This document shows positions 26,862-36,463 of a stretch of DNA of 64,000 nucleotides, in pieces. This DNA is from Bacillus sp. FJAT-47783 (GTDB taxonomy: Bacteria > Bacillota > Bacilli > Bacillales > Aeribacillaceae): contig NZ_JAKZKS010000001.1 of assembly GCF_022808615.1 (NCBI RefSeq), positions 62,001 to 126,000 on the forward strand. Direction: 5' to 3'. A program made the translations under genes and the position numbers. Each line of letters starts with the position of its first letter. Position 1 is the stretch's first letter. The notes below the pieces were generated by a model. The model was not told the DNA's origin. It ran no database searches and saw nothing but the letters and a program-made list of their open reading frames with translations.

Positions 26862-27770
26862 CTATGCACGCGGATGATAGGACGTATAAATTTTTCGCAA
26901 ATGCTCTTTCGTAACATGCGTATATACTTGTGTTGATGAAAGGTGTTGATGTCCTAATAGCTCTTGTACACTGCGCATATCTGCTCCTTCATTTAATAAA
27001 TGAGTGGCAAATGTATGTCGAAATGTATGTGGACTAATACGTATCGTTAGAGCACATCTTTTTAATAGCTCATTTATGACATAACGAACGCCTTGTGGTG
27101 TTAACGGTTTCCCACGGTGATTGACAAATAAATAGGAATGCTGCTCATTTACCGGAAGCTTTCCTACTAACGTTTGACGCCCTGCTTGAATGTATTTTTC
27201 AATTGCGTCATGTGCATAGCTGCCAAACGGTACGTATCGTTGTTTACTACCTTTCCCATGTACTAATACCGTGTCAAGGTCTAAGTCTATCTCTGACAAC
27301 GTAATTTGACAGCATTCACTGACGCGAATTCCTGTTGCATATAATAATTCGATTAATGCTTGATCACGTTGGCCGAGCGGCTTTAGAGTATTTGAAATGG
27401 AAAATAGCTTTTCAAGCTCCCTTTCATATAGAATTTCGGGAACTTTCTGTTCCTTTTTCGGCATTGATACGAGTGTAAAAGGATTTTCTTCTACCCATTT
27501 TTCACGTAAAAGAAATTTGTAAAAGCTACGCAAGCTCGAAATTTTCCGTGATATTGACTTTCTAGAAAAATTCTTTTCGTGTAACTTCGTTAAAAAGATA
27601 CGGATATCACTGTATGAAACGTCATTTAGTCCGTGAATACCCTCCTCTTGCAAAAACAAGATAAACTCTTCAATATCATGGACATAATTCACAATTGTAT
27701 ATTTTGAATAATTTTTCTCAATTTGTAAATATTCAATGAATAAATTTAAATATTTTTTAACATTTCTCAT
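26862..27770 (-). CDS. xerC: XerC-type tyrosine recombinase (CodV)
   Basis: This is the chromosome-dimer-resolving recombinase known as CodV in B. subtilis, which acts with XerD/RipX at dif. The protein has 302 residues, an N-terminal SAM-like DNA-binding domain and a catalytic domain carrying Arg in GIRVSECC, Lys in [12 protein letters not shown], the [12 protein letters not shown] box and Tyr283 in TQVYTHV. An upstream in-frame start at 27806 would add 12 residues; GAGG spaced 8 bases from the ATG at 27770 supports the shorter form. Its place between trmFO and hslV is the conserved housekeeping location, so it is not a mobile-element integrase. Confidence 0.96.
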   Translation of the reverse strand: MRNVKKYLNLFIEYLQIEKNYSKYTIVNYVHDIEEFILFLQEEGIHGLNDVSYSDIRIFLTKLHEKNFSRKSISRKISSLRSFYKFLLREKWVEENPFTLVSMPKKEQKVPEILYERELEKLFSISNTLKPLGQRDQALIELLYATGIRVSECCQITLSEIDLDLDTVLVHGKGSKQRYVPFGSYAHDAIEKYIQAGRQTLVGKLPVNEQHSYLFVNHRGKPLTPQGVRYVINELLKRCALTIRISPHTFRHTFATHLLNEGADMRSVQELLGHQHLSSTQVYTHVTKEHLRKIYTSYHPRA

Positions 27771-27787
27771 TGACAACACCTCGCAAA

Positions 27788-27818
27788 GGCTTTTAAATGG
27801 TACCACAATTTAAAAGCC
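27788..27818 (-). terminator. Inverted repeat between trmFO and xerC, possible terminator or attenuator
   Basis: An 11-base perfect inverted repeat (GGCTTTTAAAT, 27788-27798, against 27808-27818) encloses a 9-base loop GGTACCACA. It lies in the 62-base trmFO-xerC gap. On the minus strand only three T residues follow, so termination may be partial; it could instead be a protein-binding site or RNA processing signal. Confidence 0.45.
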
Positions 27819-27832
27819 CATGCAATGAATAT

Positions 27833-29140
27833 TTATATTTCATTCGAAATTTTTTGAATTGTCTCTAACGCTCGGCTTGCGTATTGTTCATTTCGTTCTT
27901 GCTTGTTTTTAATTTTAACTGGTAACGGTTTAAATAGGCCAAAATTTGCATTCATTGGCTGGAAATTTTTCGAATTCGTCGAAGTAATATAATAAGCCAT
28001 ACTCCCAATCGCTGTTTCTTGTGGAAATTCAATTAATTCCTTCTCTAATACAAGGCGTGCTGCATTAATACCAGCAACTAAACCGGATGCAGCCGATTCA
28101 ACATATCCTTCAACACCAGTCATTTGACCGGCAAAAAACAAGTCGTCTCGTCCTTTAAATTGATACGTTCTCTTTAACAAATTCGGCGAGTTTATGAACG
28201 TATTGCGGTGCATGACACCGTAACGAACGATTTCTGCGTTTTCTAAACCCGGAATCATGCGAATAATTTCCTTTTGTGGACCCCACTTTAAATGCGTTTG
28301 AAAGCCGACAATATTATACAATGTCCCTGCTGCATCGTCTTGACGAAGCTGGACAACAGCAAATGGTCGTTTTCCCGTTTTCGGATCTTCCAAACCGACT
28401 GGTTTTAACGGACCAAATAACATCGTTTTCTTCCCGCGTTTCGCCATGACTTCAATAGGCATGCACCCTTCGAAGAAGATTTCCTTTTCAAATTCTTTTA
28501 ATGGAACGGTTTCAGCGCTGATGAGGGCATCGTAAAAACGATTGAACTCTTCTTCTGTCATTGGACAATTTAAATAGGCTGCCTCCCCTTTATCATAACG
28601 AGATTTTAAATAAACTTTGTCCAAATCAATGCTATCCTTTTCAATGATCGGCGCTGCTGCATCGTAAAAATATAAATACTCTTCACCAGTTAATGAGCGT
28701 AATTGTCTTGAAAGAGCTTCAGATGTTAGCGGTCCTGTCGCAATAATCGTCGGACCTTCAGGTATTTCTGTAATCTCTTCATGAAATACAGTAACGTTCG
28801 GGTGGCCTTTTACACGCTCTGTTACTTTCTCAGCAAATTCATGGCGATCAACGGCTAAAGCCCCACCTGCTGGAACAGAACAATCGTCTGCAGATGAAAT
28901 AATTACAGAGTCAAGCTTCCTCATTTCTTCCTTCAATACTCCAACAGCATTCGTTAAATGATTCGCACGTAAAGAGTTGCTGCATACGAGTTCTGCAAAT
29001 TTATCTGTGTGATGGGCAGGCGTTTGCTTTACCGGTCGCATTTCATAAAGATGAACGTTTATTCCTCGCTTTGCTAATTGCCATGCAGCTTCACTTCCAG
29101 CTAGCCCTGCACCAATTACTTTTACTAGTTGTTCTGACAT
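27833..29140 (-). CDS. trmFO: TrmFO tRNA (uracil-54-C5) methyltransferase, folate-dependent
   Basis: TrmFO uses methylenetetrahydrofolate and FADH2 to make ribothymidine at position 54 of tRNA. The 435-residue protein opens with the FAD-binding [20 protein letters not shown] and carries the [20 protein letters not shown] region and the C-terminal [11 protein letters not shown] motif. The open frame extends 18 codons upstream, but GGAGG seven bases before the ATG at 29140 and the family start MSEQ...KVIGAGLAG fix the start. It lies between topA and xerC. Confidence 0.97.
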   Translation of the reverse strand: MSEQLVKVIGAGLAGSEAAWQLAKRGINVHLYEMRPVKQTPAHHTDKFAELVCSNSLRANHLTNAVGVLKEEMRKLDSVIISSADDCSVPAGGALAVDRHEFAEKVTERVKGHPNVTVFHEEITEIPEGPTIIATGPLTSEALSRQLRSLTGEEYLYFYDAAAPIIEKDSIDLDKVYLKSRYDKGEAAYLNCPMTEEEFNRFYDALISAETVPLKEFEKEIFFEGCMPIEVMAKRGKKTMLFGPLKPVGLEDPKTGKRPFAVVQLRQDDAAGTLYNIVGFQTHLKWGPQKEIIRMIPGLENAEIVRYGVMHRNTFINSPNLLKRTYQFKGRDDLFFAGQMTGVEGYVESAASGLVAGINAARLVLEKELIEFPQETAIGSMAYYITSTNSKNFQPMNANFGLFKPLPVKIKNKQERNEQYASRALETIQKISNEI

Positions 29141-29199
29141 TGTTGATCCTCCATTTCTCCTGTTGGAAAAAGTTTCACGCTGAATATAACGCAAAAGAA

Positions 29200-29220
29200 G
29201 GTGAGCTGTTCTTGCTCACC
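29200..29220 (-). terminator. Hairpin after topA, probable weak terminator
   Basis: GGTGAGC and GCTCACC pair across a 7-base loop, followed on the minus strand by TTCTTTTGCG. It starts seven bases after the topA stop and could reduce readthrough into trmFO. Confidence 0.55.
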
Positions 29221-29226
29221 AATCAA

Positions 29227-31302
29227 TTACTGTTGTGGTTCTTCTTTATAATCACATTGAACACATTGCACTTGAACACCTTTTTTCAAACGCTTTTCGA
29301 TAAGGAGTGCTTCACATTTAGGACACTTTCTAGCAATCGGCTTATCCCATGAAAGAAAATCACAATCAGGATACTGATCACATCCATAAAACACCCTTCG
29401 TTTTTTCGATTTGCGTTCGACAATATTCCCTTTTTCACATTTTGGGCATTGAACACCAATTTCTTTCACGATTGGCTTTGTGTTTCGGCAATCTGGGAAA
29501 TTTGAACAAGCCATAAATTTCCCGTAACGGCCCATTTTGTAAACCATTGGACTGCCACATTCTTCGCAATCAACACCTGCCAATTCATCTTTTATTTCGA
29601 CTTCTTTCATTTCATTTTCGGCTCTTTCAAGTCTTTTGACAAAATCGTTATAAAATTCATCAATAATATTTACCCAGTTTACTTTTCCTTCTTCCACTTC
29701 GTCTAAGTCATGTTCCATTTTTGCGGTGAATTCAACATTTAAAATTTCCGGGAAAAATTCTCTCATCAGTTCATCGACAATTTCACCTAATTCCGTCGGA
29801 ACGAACCGTTTATTTTCTAATGCAACATACCCACGTTTTTGAATCGTATCGAGCGTTGGAGCAAATGTTGACGGCCTGCCAATCCCGAGCTCCTCAAGCG
29901 TCCTTACTAACCGTGCTTCTGTGTAACGTGGAGGCGGTTGTGTAAAGTGCTGTTCAGGTTGGATATCTTTTGTTAATACCGTGTCTTCCTCTTTTAGATT
30001 AGGCAAAAGTCGATTCTTCTCTTCCACTTTATCATCTTGACCTTCTACATAAACTTTCATAAAGCCCGGAAATTTTATTTTTGAACCATTTGCTCGAAAT
30101 GTCAAGCCATTATTCACTAAATCAACGCTCATTGTATCCATAACAGCCTGAGCCATTTGACTAGCGATAAATCGCTCCCATATGAGCTTATATAGTCGAA
30201 GCTGGTCACGACTTAAGTATTCCTTTAAATCGCTTGGATTGCGAAACGCTGACGTTGGCCGAATCGCTTCATGGGCATCTTGTACATTTCCGGCTTTTTT
30301 CGATTCTTTATTACTCGTTGCCAAATATTCTTTCCCGTATTTTTCCTCAATAAATTGTGAAGCCTCTTGCTTTGCCGTATTCGAAATGCGGGTTGAGTCC
30401 GTTCTCATGTACGTAATTAAACCGACCGTTCCTTCTTTTCCTAACTCAATTCCTTCATATAATTGCTGGGCAATCATCATCGTCTTTTTTGCCCGAAAAT
30501 TCAACTTTCTGGCTGCTTCCTGTTGCAAAGAGGATGTCGTAAAAGGTGGTGAAGGGTTTCGTTTTCGCTCTTTTTTTGTTACTTTTGCGACTGTAAACTG
30601 ATTCCCTTCCATTTGCTTTAACAACTTTTGAACTTCCTCTTCTGTTTTGAGCTCCATTTTTTGTCCGTTTATTCCGTAAAACTGCGCTTCGAATACTTCT
30701 TTTCCTTTTAGAAATTCAGCTTCAATTGTCCAATACTCTTCTGGTTTAAAATCATTGATCTCCTTTTCTCGTTCAATGATTAAACGAACGGCAACGGATT
30801 GAACACGACCAGCACTCAAGCCTTTTTTTACTTTTTTCCATAATAATGGGCTAATGTTGTAACCAACTAATCGGTCGAGAATACGACGAGCTTGTTGGGC
30901 ATCAACTAGGTCCATATTAATCGCTCGTGGATGTTTAAAGGATTCCTTAATCGCATCTTTTGTTATTTCATTAAATACTACGCGACAATCTGATTGTATA
31001 TCAATGTCTAAACTATGAGCTAAATGCCAAGCAATTGCTTCTCCTTCTCGGTCCGGGTCGGCTGCGAGATATATTTTTTTCGCTTTTTTCGCGGCACTTT
31101 TTAGCTCTTTTAAGACAGGTCCTTTTCCACGGATGGTAATATATTTTGGTGTAAAATTATCGTCAACATTTACCCCCATCTGGCTTTTCGGTAAATCCCG
31201 AACATGCCCCATTGAAGCCTTTACTCTATACTTTTTGCCTAAGTAGCGTTCAATTGTTTTTGCTTTTGCAGGTGATTCTACAATGACTAAATAGTCCGAC
31301 AT
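29227..31302 (-). CDS. topA: DNA topoisomerase I
   Basis: Type IA topoisomerase that relaxes negative supercoils. The 691-residue protein has the TOPRIM domain ([33 protein letters not shown]), the active-site tyrosine in [12 protein letters not shown] near residue 300, and [20 protein letters not shown]. The C-terminus holds three Cys4 zinc ribbons: CEECG...CSNFPDC, CPKCEKG...CDQYPDC and CPKCEAL...CVQC. The ATG has AAGGAGG upstream. It is transcribed from a promoter about 125-150 bases upstream and followed by trmFO. Confidence 0.98.
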   Translation of the reverse strand: MSDYLVIVESPAKAKTIERYLGKKYRVKASMGHVRDLPKSQMGVNVDDNFTPKYITIRGKGPVLKELKSAAKKAKKIYLAADPDREGEAIAWHLAHSLDIDIQSDCRVVFNEITKDAIKESFKHPRAINMDLVDAQQARRILDRLVGYNISPLLWKKVKKGLSAGRVQSVAVRLIIEREKEINDFKPEEYWTIEAEFLKGKEVFEAQFYGINGQKMELKTEEEVQKLLKQMEGNQFTVAKVTKKERKRNPSPPFTTSSLQQEAARKLNFRAKKTMMIAQQLYEGIELGKEGTVGLITYMRTDSTRISNTAKQEASQFIEEKYGKEYLATSNKESKKAGNVQDAHEAIRPTSAFRNPSDLKEYLSRDQLRLYKLIWERFIASQMAQAVMDTMSVDLVNNGLTFRANGSKIKFPGFMKVYVEGQDDKVEEKNRLLPNLKEEDTVLTKDIQPEQHFTQPPPRYTEARLVRTLEELGIGRPSTFAPTLDTIQKRGYVALENKRFVPTELGEIVDELMREFFPEILNVEFTAKMEHDLDEVEEGKVNWVNIIDEFYNDFVKRLERAENEMKEVEIKDELAGVDCEECGSPMVYKMGRYGKFMACSNFPDCRNTKPIVKEIGVQCPKCEKGNIVERKSKKRRVFYGCDQYPDCDFLSWDKPIARKCPKCEALLIEKRLKKGVQVQCVQCDYKEEPQQ

Positions 31303-31426
31303 GCATTTTCCTCCTTAAGAGGTATTCTCTCTCTATTGTATTCTTTAAAAGCATGCAATAAGCGCATGCAAAAGTTTATATTAAGTTTGAAATAGATACA
31401 AGCGTTTTATGAAATAAATCCCCACT

Positions 31427-31456
31427 ATTATTAAATATTCCAATCTCTTTTGTCAA
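31427..31456 (-). promoter_or_regulatory. Candidate sigma-A promoter of topA
   Basis: TTGACA (31456-31451) is followed after 18 bases by AATAAT (31432-31427), a perfect -35 and a five-of-six -10. Transcription would start near 31420, leaving a leader of about 118 bases before topA. Confidence 0.6.
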
Positions 31457-31501
31457 ACTTAATGTTGAACTTATTGTATATGCTTTCTTACTTTCTTTTC
31501 G

Positions 31502-31551
31502 ATATGTTCACGAAAAGTCCTTCATTTTATCGAAAACATTCGTGAACATAT
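31502..31551. repeat. 13-base perfect inverted repeat between dprA and topA
   Basis: ATATGTTCACGAA (31502-31514) and its exact reverse complement TTCGTGAACATAT (31539-31551) are separated by 24 bases. The repeat lies about 46 bases upstream of the topA -35 box. There is no T-tract on the minus strand, so it does not look like an intrinsic terminator. It may be an operator or a recombination-like site; function unknown. Confidence 0.6.
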
Positions 31552-31600
31552 TACATCATGTTATAGCCACAATAAAAAAAATTCATTCTTTTTTCACAAA

Positions 31601-32479
31601 TTATTTCAACATCGGTTGTAAGAACCTTTCGATATCTTCAGGTGAAAAGATGACGGTAGCCCCATCTTTCATTAAATCTACATTCCCAATAAAGCGCTCA
31701 TCAAAAAGTTGACATGGAACCGTAAACACTTCTCGCCCTTCGTCAAGCGCATATTGAGCCGTAATAAGTGAACCGCTTTGTTTAGCCGCTTGCACGACAA
31801 GAGTTCCTAAACTAAGTCCGCTAATGAGTTGATTACGTTCAGGAAACATCCATTTTTGCGGCCGCGTATTAGGTGGATGAACGGATAGTAGTAAATGATT
31901 TTTTGCGATTTCTGATGCCAATGAAATATGTTCCCGAGGATAAATGTGGTGAAACCCACCTGCAATAACGGCAATTGTCCTTCCCTTGTTTTCAACTGCT
32001 ACTTTATGAGCTTTTCCATCAATTCCTTTTGCTAATCCACTTACAATTACCCAATCAGGTGTTAACGGCTTTAGTATTTTTTCAACGACTTGCAACCCGT
32101 AAGAACTCGGCTTCCTCGTACCAACTACGCTTAGATTCTTCTTGTTTTGAAGAAGGTTCGTATCACCTTTACAAAACAATACGACAGGAGGTTGTGAAAT
32201 ATGTTTTAAATATGTCGGATACTTCTCGTCAAATAGTGTGAGAACAGAGATATTTTCTTTTTGATAGGATTCAACAAGTCGAATTGCGTTAATCGAATGA
32301 AAATGATGGAGGAAAGAAGCAGCTTTCGATTGAGAGAATGAAGTCATTGAAGATAGTTCCGCTGTGGAAACCGTGTTTAAAAACTGTAGAGTCGAGTCAA
32401 AATGCAGAAATTTTAATATTCTTCGATTAGAAATGCTCGGACAATGGACAAGCTTAAGCAGACTTTCGAAACGACCGAT
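31601..32479 (-). CDS. dprA: DprA/Smf DNA-processing protein, start codon probably AUC
   Basis: DprA loads RecA onto incoming single-stranded DNA in transformation. The Rossmann-like DprA domain is clear (VVGTRKPSSYG, IVSGLAKGIDGKAH, FPERNQLISGL, VVQAAKQSGSLITAQYALDEG). From the first ATG (32347) the protein has 248 residues and lacks the usual N-terminal helical domain. The same frame stays open upstream without ATG, GTG or TTG and encodes a good match to that domain (RFESLLKLVHCPSISNRR). A strong AGGGAGGG site sits 7 bases before an ATC codon at 32479, giving 292 residues, close to normal length. I therefore place the start at the ATC. The alternatives are a shortened protein from 32347 or a sequence error. 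Confidence 0.85.
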   Translation of the reverse strand: MGRFESLLKLVHCPSISNRRILKFLHFDSTLQFLNTVSTAELSSMTSFSQSKAASFLHHFHSINAIRLVESYQKENISVLTLFDEKYPTYLKHISQPPVVLFCKGDTNLLQNKKNLSVVGTRKPSSYGLQVVEKILKPLTPDWVIVSGLAKGIDGKAHKVAVENKGRTIAVIAGGFHHIYPREHISLASEIAKNHLLLSVHPPNTRPQKWMFPERNQLISGLSLGTLVVQAAKQSGSLITAQYALDEGREVFTVPCQLFDERFIGNVDLMKDGATVIFSPEDIERFLQPMLK

Positions 32480-32542
32480 CGGTATTCCCTCCCTTGTCTA
32501 TAAATAGGCAAGATCATGACCACACTTTGTCTTAAAATTGTG

Positions 32543-32570
32543 GTAGGAATAGCCAAACGGCTATCCCTAC
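32543..32570 (-). terminator. Terminator-like hairpin after sucD
   Basis: GTAGGGATAGCC and GGCTATTCCTAC pair on the minus strand (one mismatch) with a GTTT loop, 10 bases after the sucD stop. The downstream tract CACAATTTTAAG has only four T in a row, so efficiency may be modest. It separates sucCD from dprA. Confidence 0.6.
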
Positions 32571-32579
32571 GTGAGATGA

Positions 32580-33482
32580 TTAATGAGTTTTACATGCTTC
32601 GTAAAGACCTTTTTCTTTCAGAACGGAAATAAGTGTTTCACCCATAACCGAAGGTGTATCTGCTACTTTAATTCCACACTCGTTCATTGTTTTAATTTTT
32701 TCAGCTGCTGTACCTTTACCACCAGAAATAATGGCACCAGCATGGCCCATACGTTTTCCTGGAGGTGCAGTTTGACCGCCAATAAAGCCAACTACTGGCT
32801 TTGTCATATTTTCTTTAATCCATTCTGCCGCCTCTTCTTCTGCCGTACCGCCGATTTCACCAATCATGATCACAGCATATGTTTCAGGATCCTCATTGAA
32901 TGCTTTTAAAACGTCGATGAAATTCGTTCCATTTACAGGGTCTCCACCAATACCAACCGCTGTAGATTGACCAATTCCAGCTTGAGATAATTGATGTACC
33001 GCTTCATACGTCAATGTCCCAGAACGTGATACTACCCCTACATGACCTTTTGTATGGATGTAACCAGGCATAATACCAATTTTACATTCTTCTGGCGTAA
33101 TGACACCTGGACAGTTTGGTCCAACGAGGCGCGTTTTCTTCCCTTCCATATAACGCTTCACTTTTACCATATCCATAACTGGAATATGCTCTGTAATACA
33201 AATAACGATATCTAATTCCGCATCTACTGCTTCCATAATGGCATCCGCAGCAAACGGAGCTGGTACATAAATAACAGATGCATTTGCGCCCGTTTCCTTT
33301 ACAGCATCTTCTACTGTATTGAATACCGGCACACCTTCAACTTCTGTACCACCTTTACCTGGTGTCACACCACCAACGATTTTTGTTCCGTACTCAAGCA
33401 TTTGCTTTGTATGGAATAGGGCTGTTGAACCTGTAATCCCTTGTACGATTACTTTTGTATCTTTATTAATAAATACACTCAT
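32580..33482 (-). CDS. sucD: Succinate-CoA ligase alpha subunit
   Basis: SucD carries the phosphohistidine and CoA site of succinyl-CoA synthetase in the citric acid cycle. The 300-residue protein has the CoA-binding N-terminal Rossmann domain ([20 protein letters not shown]), [20 protein letters not shown], and the catalytic His in [14 protein letters not shown] near residue 247. It follows sucC after 18 bases. Confidence 0.98.
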   Translation of the reverse strand: MSVFINKDTKVIVQGITGSTALFHTKQMLEYGTKIVGGVTPGKGGTEVEGVPVFNTVEDAVKETGANASVIYVPAPFAADAIMEAVDAELDIVICITEHIPVMDMVKVKRYMEGKKTRLVGPNCPGVITPEECKIGIMPGYIHTKGHVGVVSRSGTLTYEAVHQLSQAGIGQSTAVGIGGDPVNGTNFIDVLKAFNEDPETYAVIMIGEIGGTAEEEAAEWIKENMTKPVVGFIGGQTAPPGKRMGHAGAIISGGKGTAAEKIKTMNECGIKVADTPSVMGETLISVLKEKGLYEACKTH

Positions 33483-33500
33483 CTTTGTCCCCTGCCTTTC

Positions 33501-34661
33501 TTACTTTACTAAAGAAACGATTTTTTGAGCACCATCAGCCATTGATTCTGCAGAAGTAATATTTAAACCAGACTCATCTAAAATCTTTTTACCTAAATCT
33601 ACATTTGTACCTTCTAAACGTACTACAAGCGGAATGGTTAAGCCAACTTGCTTTGTCGCTTCTACAACACCTTCAGCAATAACATCACATTTCATGATTC
33701 CACCAAAGATGTTGACGAAAATTCCCTTTACATTTTGATCTGATAAAATGATTTTAAATGCTTCGGTTACTTTTTCTGCAGTGGCACCGCCCCCAACATC
33801 TAAGAAGTTAGCAGGTTCTCCACCGTAATATTTAATAATGTCCATCGTTGCCATCGCAAGACCGGCACCGTTTACCATACAACCGATGTTTCCATCTAAC
33901 GAAATATAGCTTAAATCGTATTTAGATGCTTCGATTTCTTTCGGATCTTCTTCATCTAAATCGCGATACTCTAAAACATCTTTTTGACGGAATAAAGCGT
34001 TTCCATCGAAGTTTAGCTTCGCATCAAGCGCCATTACTTTTCCGTCTCCCGTTACAACAAGAGGGTTAATTTCCGCAATGGAACAATCTTTTTCTACAAA
34101 AACTTGATATAGTCCCATCATAAACTTGACAGCTTGTCCAACAAGCTCTTTAGGGATGTTAATATTAAAGGCAATTCTACGCGCTTGGTATCCTTGTAAG
34201 CCTACAGCAGGGTCGATGTACTCTTTAAAGATTTTTTCAGGTGTTTTTTCCGCTACTTCTTCAATTTCTGTTCCACCTTCTTCAGAAGCCATTAACACAA
34301 CACGAGAAGTCGCACGGTCCAAAACGAACCCAATATAATATTCTTTTTTAATATCGCAGCCTTCTTCAATTAGTAAACGTTTTACTTCTTTTCCTTCCGG
34401 GCCTGTTTGGTGTGTAACGAGCGTTTTTCCTAAAATTTCATTCGCATACTCGCGAACTTCATCTAAACCTTTTGCTACTTTTACCCCACCAGCTTTTCCA
34501 CGGCCGCCCGCATGGATTTGGGCTTTGACTACGACTACATCAGTTCCTAGTTCTTTTGCTGCTTCTACAGCCTCATCAACTGTAAACGCAACCTTCCCAT
34601 TCGGAACCGCTACCCCATATTTTCTGAGGATTTCTTTACCTTGGTACTCATGGATATTCAT
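33501..34661 (-). CDS. sucC: Succinate-CoA ligase beta subunit
   Basis: SucC provides the ATP-grasp nucleotide site and the specificity half of succinyl-CoA synthetase. The 386-residue protein begins [20 protein letters not shown], has the glycine-rich [14 protein letters not shown] loop, EINPLVV, and the C-terminal ligase domain with [13 protein letters not shown] and [24 protein letters not shown] precedes the ATG. A good promoter lies about 80-110 bases upstream. Confidence 0.98.
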   Translation of the reverse strand: MNIHEYQGKEILRKYGVAVPNGKVAFTVDEAVEAAKELGTDVVVVKAQIHAGGRGKAGGVKVAKGLDEVREYANEILGKTLVTHQTGPEGKEVKRLLIEEGCDIKKEYYIGFVLDRATSRVVLMASEEGGTEIEEVAEKTPEKIFKEYIDPAVGLQGYQARRIAFNINIPKELVGQAVKFMMGLYQVFVEKDCSIAEINPLVVTGDGKVMALDAKLNFDGNALFRQKDVLEYRDLDEEDPKEIEASKYDLSYISLDGNIGCMVNGAGLAMATMDIIKYYGGEPANFLDVGGGATAEKVTEAFKIILSDQNVKGIFVNIFGGIMKCDVIAEGVVEATKQVGLTIPLVVRLEGTNVDLGKKILDESGLNITSAESMADGAQKIVSLVK

Positions 34662-34741
34662 ATCCCATCCTCCTATCGTATGTACGAAAAATTAAAGTTT
34701 TCTGACCAATTTTTTTGTCAGAGAAAACAGACTGCGCTTTC

Positions 34742-34770
34742 ATTTTATAAAATAGTTTGGCTATTGTCTA
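34742..34770 (-). promoter_or_regulatory. Sigma-A promoter of sucCD
   Basis: TAGACA, a 17-base spacer and TAAAAT on the minus strand; each box has five of six consensus bases. Transcription would begin near 34735, giving a leader of about 74 bases. The leader contains an imperfect hairpin (GTTTTCTCTGAC...GTCAGAAAAC) of unknown role. Confidence 0.65.
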
Positions 34771-34870
34771 CCATTCTAGAAAAAAACTAGCTCATATTTC
34801 TATAAATAAATGAAACAAACGTAAAATAATCCAATTGGAGTGAAAGTTTATATTATTTTAAAATAATGTT

Positions 34871-35131
34871 CTATCGTTTCAAATTTTGATCTAATTGATA
34901 AATAAAAGCAAAAACTTCAGCGATAACCTCATATAATTCTTCTGGAATTTTTTCATTTACATCGACCTCGCTTAACAATTCTACAAGCGATGCGTCCTTT
35001 TGGATTGGCACGTTACAGAGCTTAGCCCTTTCTAAAATCGAATGAGCCATTTCGCCTTCCCCTTTAGCAATCACTCTCGGAGCATCATCTTCATGTTCAT
35101 CGTATTTTAAAGCAATAGCTTTTTCTCTCAT
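34871..35131 (-). CDS. ylqH: YlqH, FlhB C-terminal-like export-switch domain protein
   Basis: This 86-residue protein resembles only the C-terminal cytoplasmic domain of FlhB/YscU: AIALKYDEHEDDAPRVIAKG aligns with AIAIKYDEEQMDAPFVVAKG of the FlhB at 6749-7831. It starts just after the position of the NPTH cleavage site and has no membrane region, so it mimics the cleaved FlhB fragment. The ATG overlaps the ylqG stop by four bases. The role is unknown; in other bacteria such FlhB-like fragments (FlhX type) can partly replace the FlhB tail. An adjacent 16-base palindrome (34852-34867) lies 4 bases past the stop. Confidence 0.85.
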   Translation of the reverse strand: MREKAIALKYDEHEDDAPRVIAKGEGEMAHSILERAKLCNVPIQKDASLVELLSEVDVNEKIPEELYEVIAEVFAFIYQLDQNLKR

Positions 35132-36453
35132 ATTTTCACGTCCACCTTTTCGTATACTTCATGCTTCATCATTTGTTGGAATCGGTCATTAACGACTTCA
35201 CGATTCATTTTTTCTACAGATACGCTAGATAATTGAAAACCTAAATTTTTTAATGCGTCTTGAAGAGTGCTGATAAAAGGGTGAACTTCTTTTTTCGATA
35301 AATAATTATTATACATATTTATTTTTACAACTTTGTTTTGTATGTATAAATCTATTAATAGTTCTTGTAAATGTTGTAAATGCAAATCGAAAACGATTCG
35401 GCAATAATTCGGGTCAATCATCCCATTTTTCTGTTTCTTCCCATAAAATTGTAACGTCCATTCTGTGACGATTTTCTCAAGAGCGAGCGGAAACTGTAGA
35501 AATAAATGTTGAATAGGTCCCTGGTCCATTGATAAAAGAGTTTGCGCATTTAATTGATAAAGCACTTCTCTCATTTTCGCTCTTAATACCGGATGTTTCT
35601 CTTCATTTCCTCCTTTTATTAGTAACGGTTTTAATGATTCCAATGCCGCTTTTTGAACAGCTTCATAACTTCCTTTTTTCACTAAGTTCTCATAAGAGAG
35701 CCCTAATAGCAAAATCATTTGTTTGAAAAATTGAGGCAATTCCTTTTGAGACGTAGCTTGATCCATTTTTTGAACGTATTGTAGTGGTGAGAAATTTTCC
35801 TTTTCTCGGTTGTTTAAAAAAATTTGTAGACGATGATCGAGCTGTTGACTCGTTTGCGATAAATGGTTTTCACCTTTTAAAAGATTTGATAACTCAACTA
35901 ATTTGTTCGTTAATGTTGGTTGTTTGCTAGCTAATAACGTCTGAATGATTCCATCAGAAACAGGCCATTTCCGCTTTAAAATCAAAAGAATCGTATCAAT
36001 GGATTGTTCGATAAATGTGACGTTCATTTCGTTTACATTGTTTTGTAGCCACTGTACACTTTCTTTTAGCTGCCCACTCGTAAAAGGAATTTGTTCTTTT
36101 ATCAGTTTTTTTACAAATAATGTTGAAATTTTCGTAATCGGCAAACGGTTGTATGACAAAAGTTGTTCATGTAATGCTTTCTTTTCTTTTTCTTGTTTTG
36201 ACACAACTTTTAATGTCAATCCTTGACTCGTGACAACTGCTTGAAACCAATAGGACTTTAACGCTTCAACAGACGTTTCAAGCTTCGCTGTAAGCGTTTC
36301 TGAGCCAATTTGTACGAGTGCGTATTGATTCGGTAAAAACTTTAAAATACGCCCCATTACAAGCTCTCCATCTGCAAGTTTAAGAGCATTTACTGCTTTT
36401 AATCCTTGTTGGCTTACAAAAGACAGTTGGCTTATCGATGTAAGTGGGTTCAT
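35128..36453 (-). CDS. ylqG: YlqG, FliK-like protein of unknown function
   Basis: A 441-residue protein corresponding to B. subtilis YlqG by position, between rnhB and ylqH. It has no signal peptide or membrane segment. The C-terminal third (RIVFDLHLQHLQELLIDLYI, then VKINMYNNYLSKKEVHPF and LSSVSVEKMN) has the strand-helix-strand pattern of the FliK C-terminal domain. AAGG spaced 8 bases from the ATG at 36453 favours that start over a GTG at 36462. Its overlap with the FlhB-tail-like ylqH suggests the two work together, perhaps on export specificity, but that is inference. Confidence 0.8.
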   Translation of the reverse strand: MNPLTSISQLSFVSQQGLKAVNALKLADGELVMGRILKFLPNQYALVQIGSETLTAKLETSVEALKSYWFQAVVTSQGLTLKVVSKQEKEKKALHEQLLSYNRLPITKISTLFVKKLIKEQIPFTSGQLKESVQWLQNNVNEMNVTFIEQSIDTILLILKRKWPVSDGIIQTLLASKQPTLTNKLVELSNLLKGENHLSQTSQQLDHRLQIFLNNREKENFSPLQYVQKMDQATSQKELPQFFKQMILLLGLSYENLVKKGSYEAVQKAALESLKPLLIKGGNEEKHPVLRAKMREVLYQLNAQTLLSMDQGPIQHLFLQFPLALEKIVTEWTLQFYGKKQKNGMIDPNYCRIVFDLHLQHLQELLIDLYIQNKVVKINMYNNYLSKKEVHPFISTLQDALKNLGFQLSSVSVEKMNREVVNDRFQQMMKHEVYEKVDVKI

Positions 36454-36463
36454 TTGGATCACC

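Larger units (their letters stand above)
31303..31600. other. dprA-topA intergenic region, 298 bases without a gene
   Basis: No credible gene here. The stretch holds a candidate topA promoter (31427-31456), a topA leader of about 120 bases with a GCATGC...GCATGC pair (31351-31356, 31364-31369), and a 13-base perfect inverted repeat (31502-31551) described separately. I see no good terminator directly after dprA; only A-rich and T-rich runs at 31572-31592. Confidence 0.75.

Noticed and set aside
26862-27770. Phage or transposon integrase
   Set aside because: The tyrosine recombinase is in the conserved trmFO-xerC-hslV context and no attachment sites or phage genes are nearby; it is the housekeeping XerC/CodV.
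31351-31369. GCATGC...GCATGC pair in the topA leader as a riboswitch or terminator
   Set aside because: Only six base pairs with a 7-base loop and no T-tract; each arm is itself a palindrome, so pairing is ambiguous.
31502-31551. Possible LexA box
   Set aside because: The arms contain GTTC and GAAC elements, but the Bacillus LexA consensus (CGAAC, four bases, GTTCG) requires them in the opposite orientation and close spacing.
34852-34867. Perfect 16-base palindrome ATTATTTTAAAATAAT after ylqH
   Set aside because: It is made only of A and T, has no loop and no following T-tract, and such sequences are expected in this AT-rich gap. It may assist termination but cannot be supported as a site.
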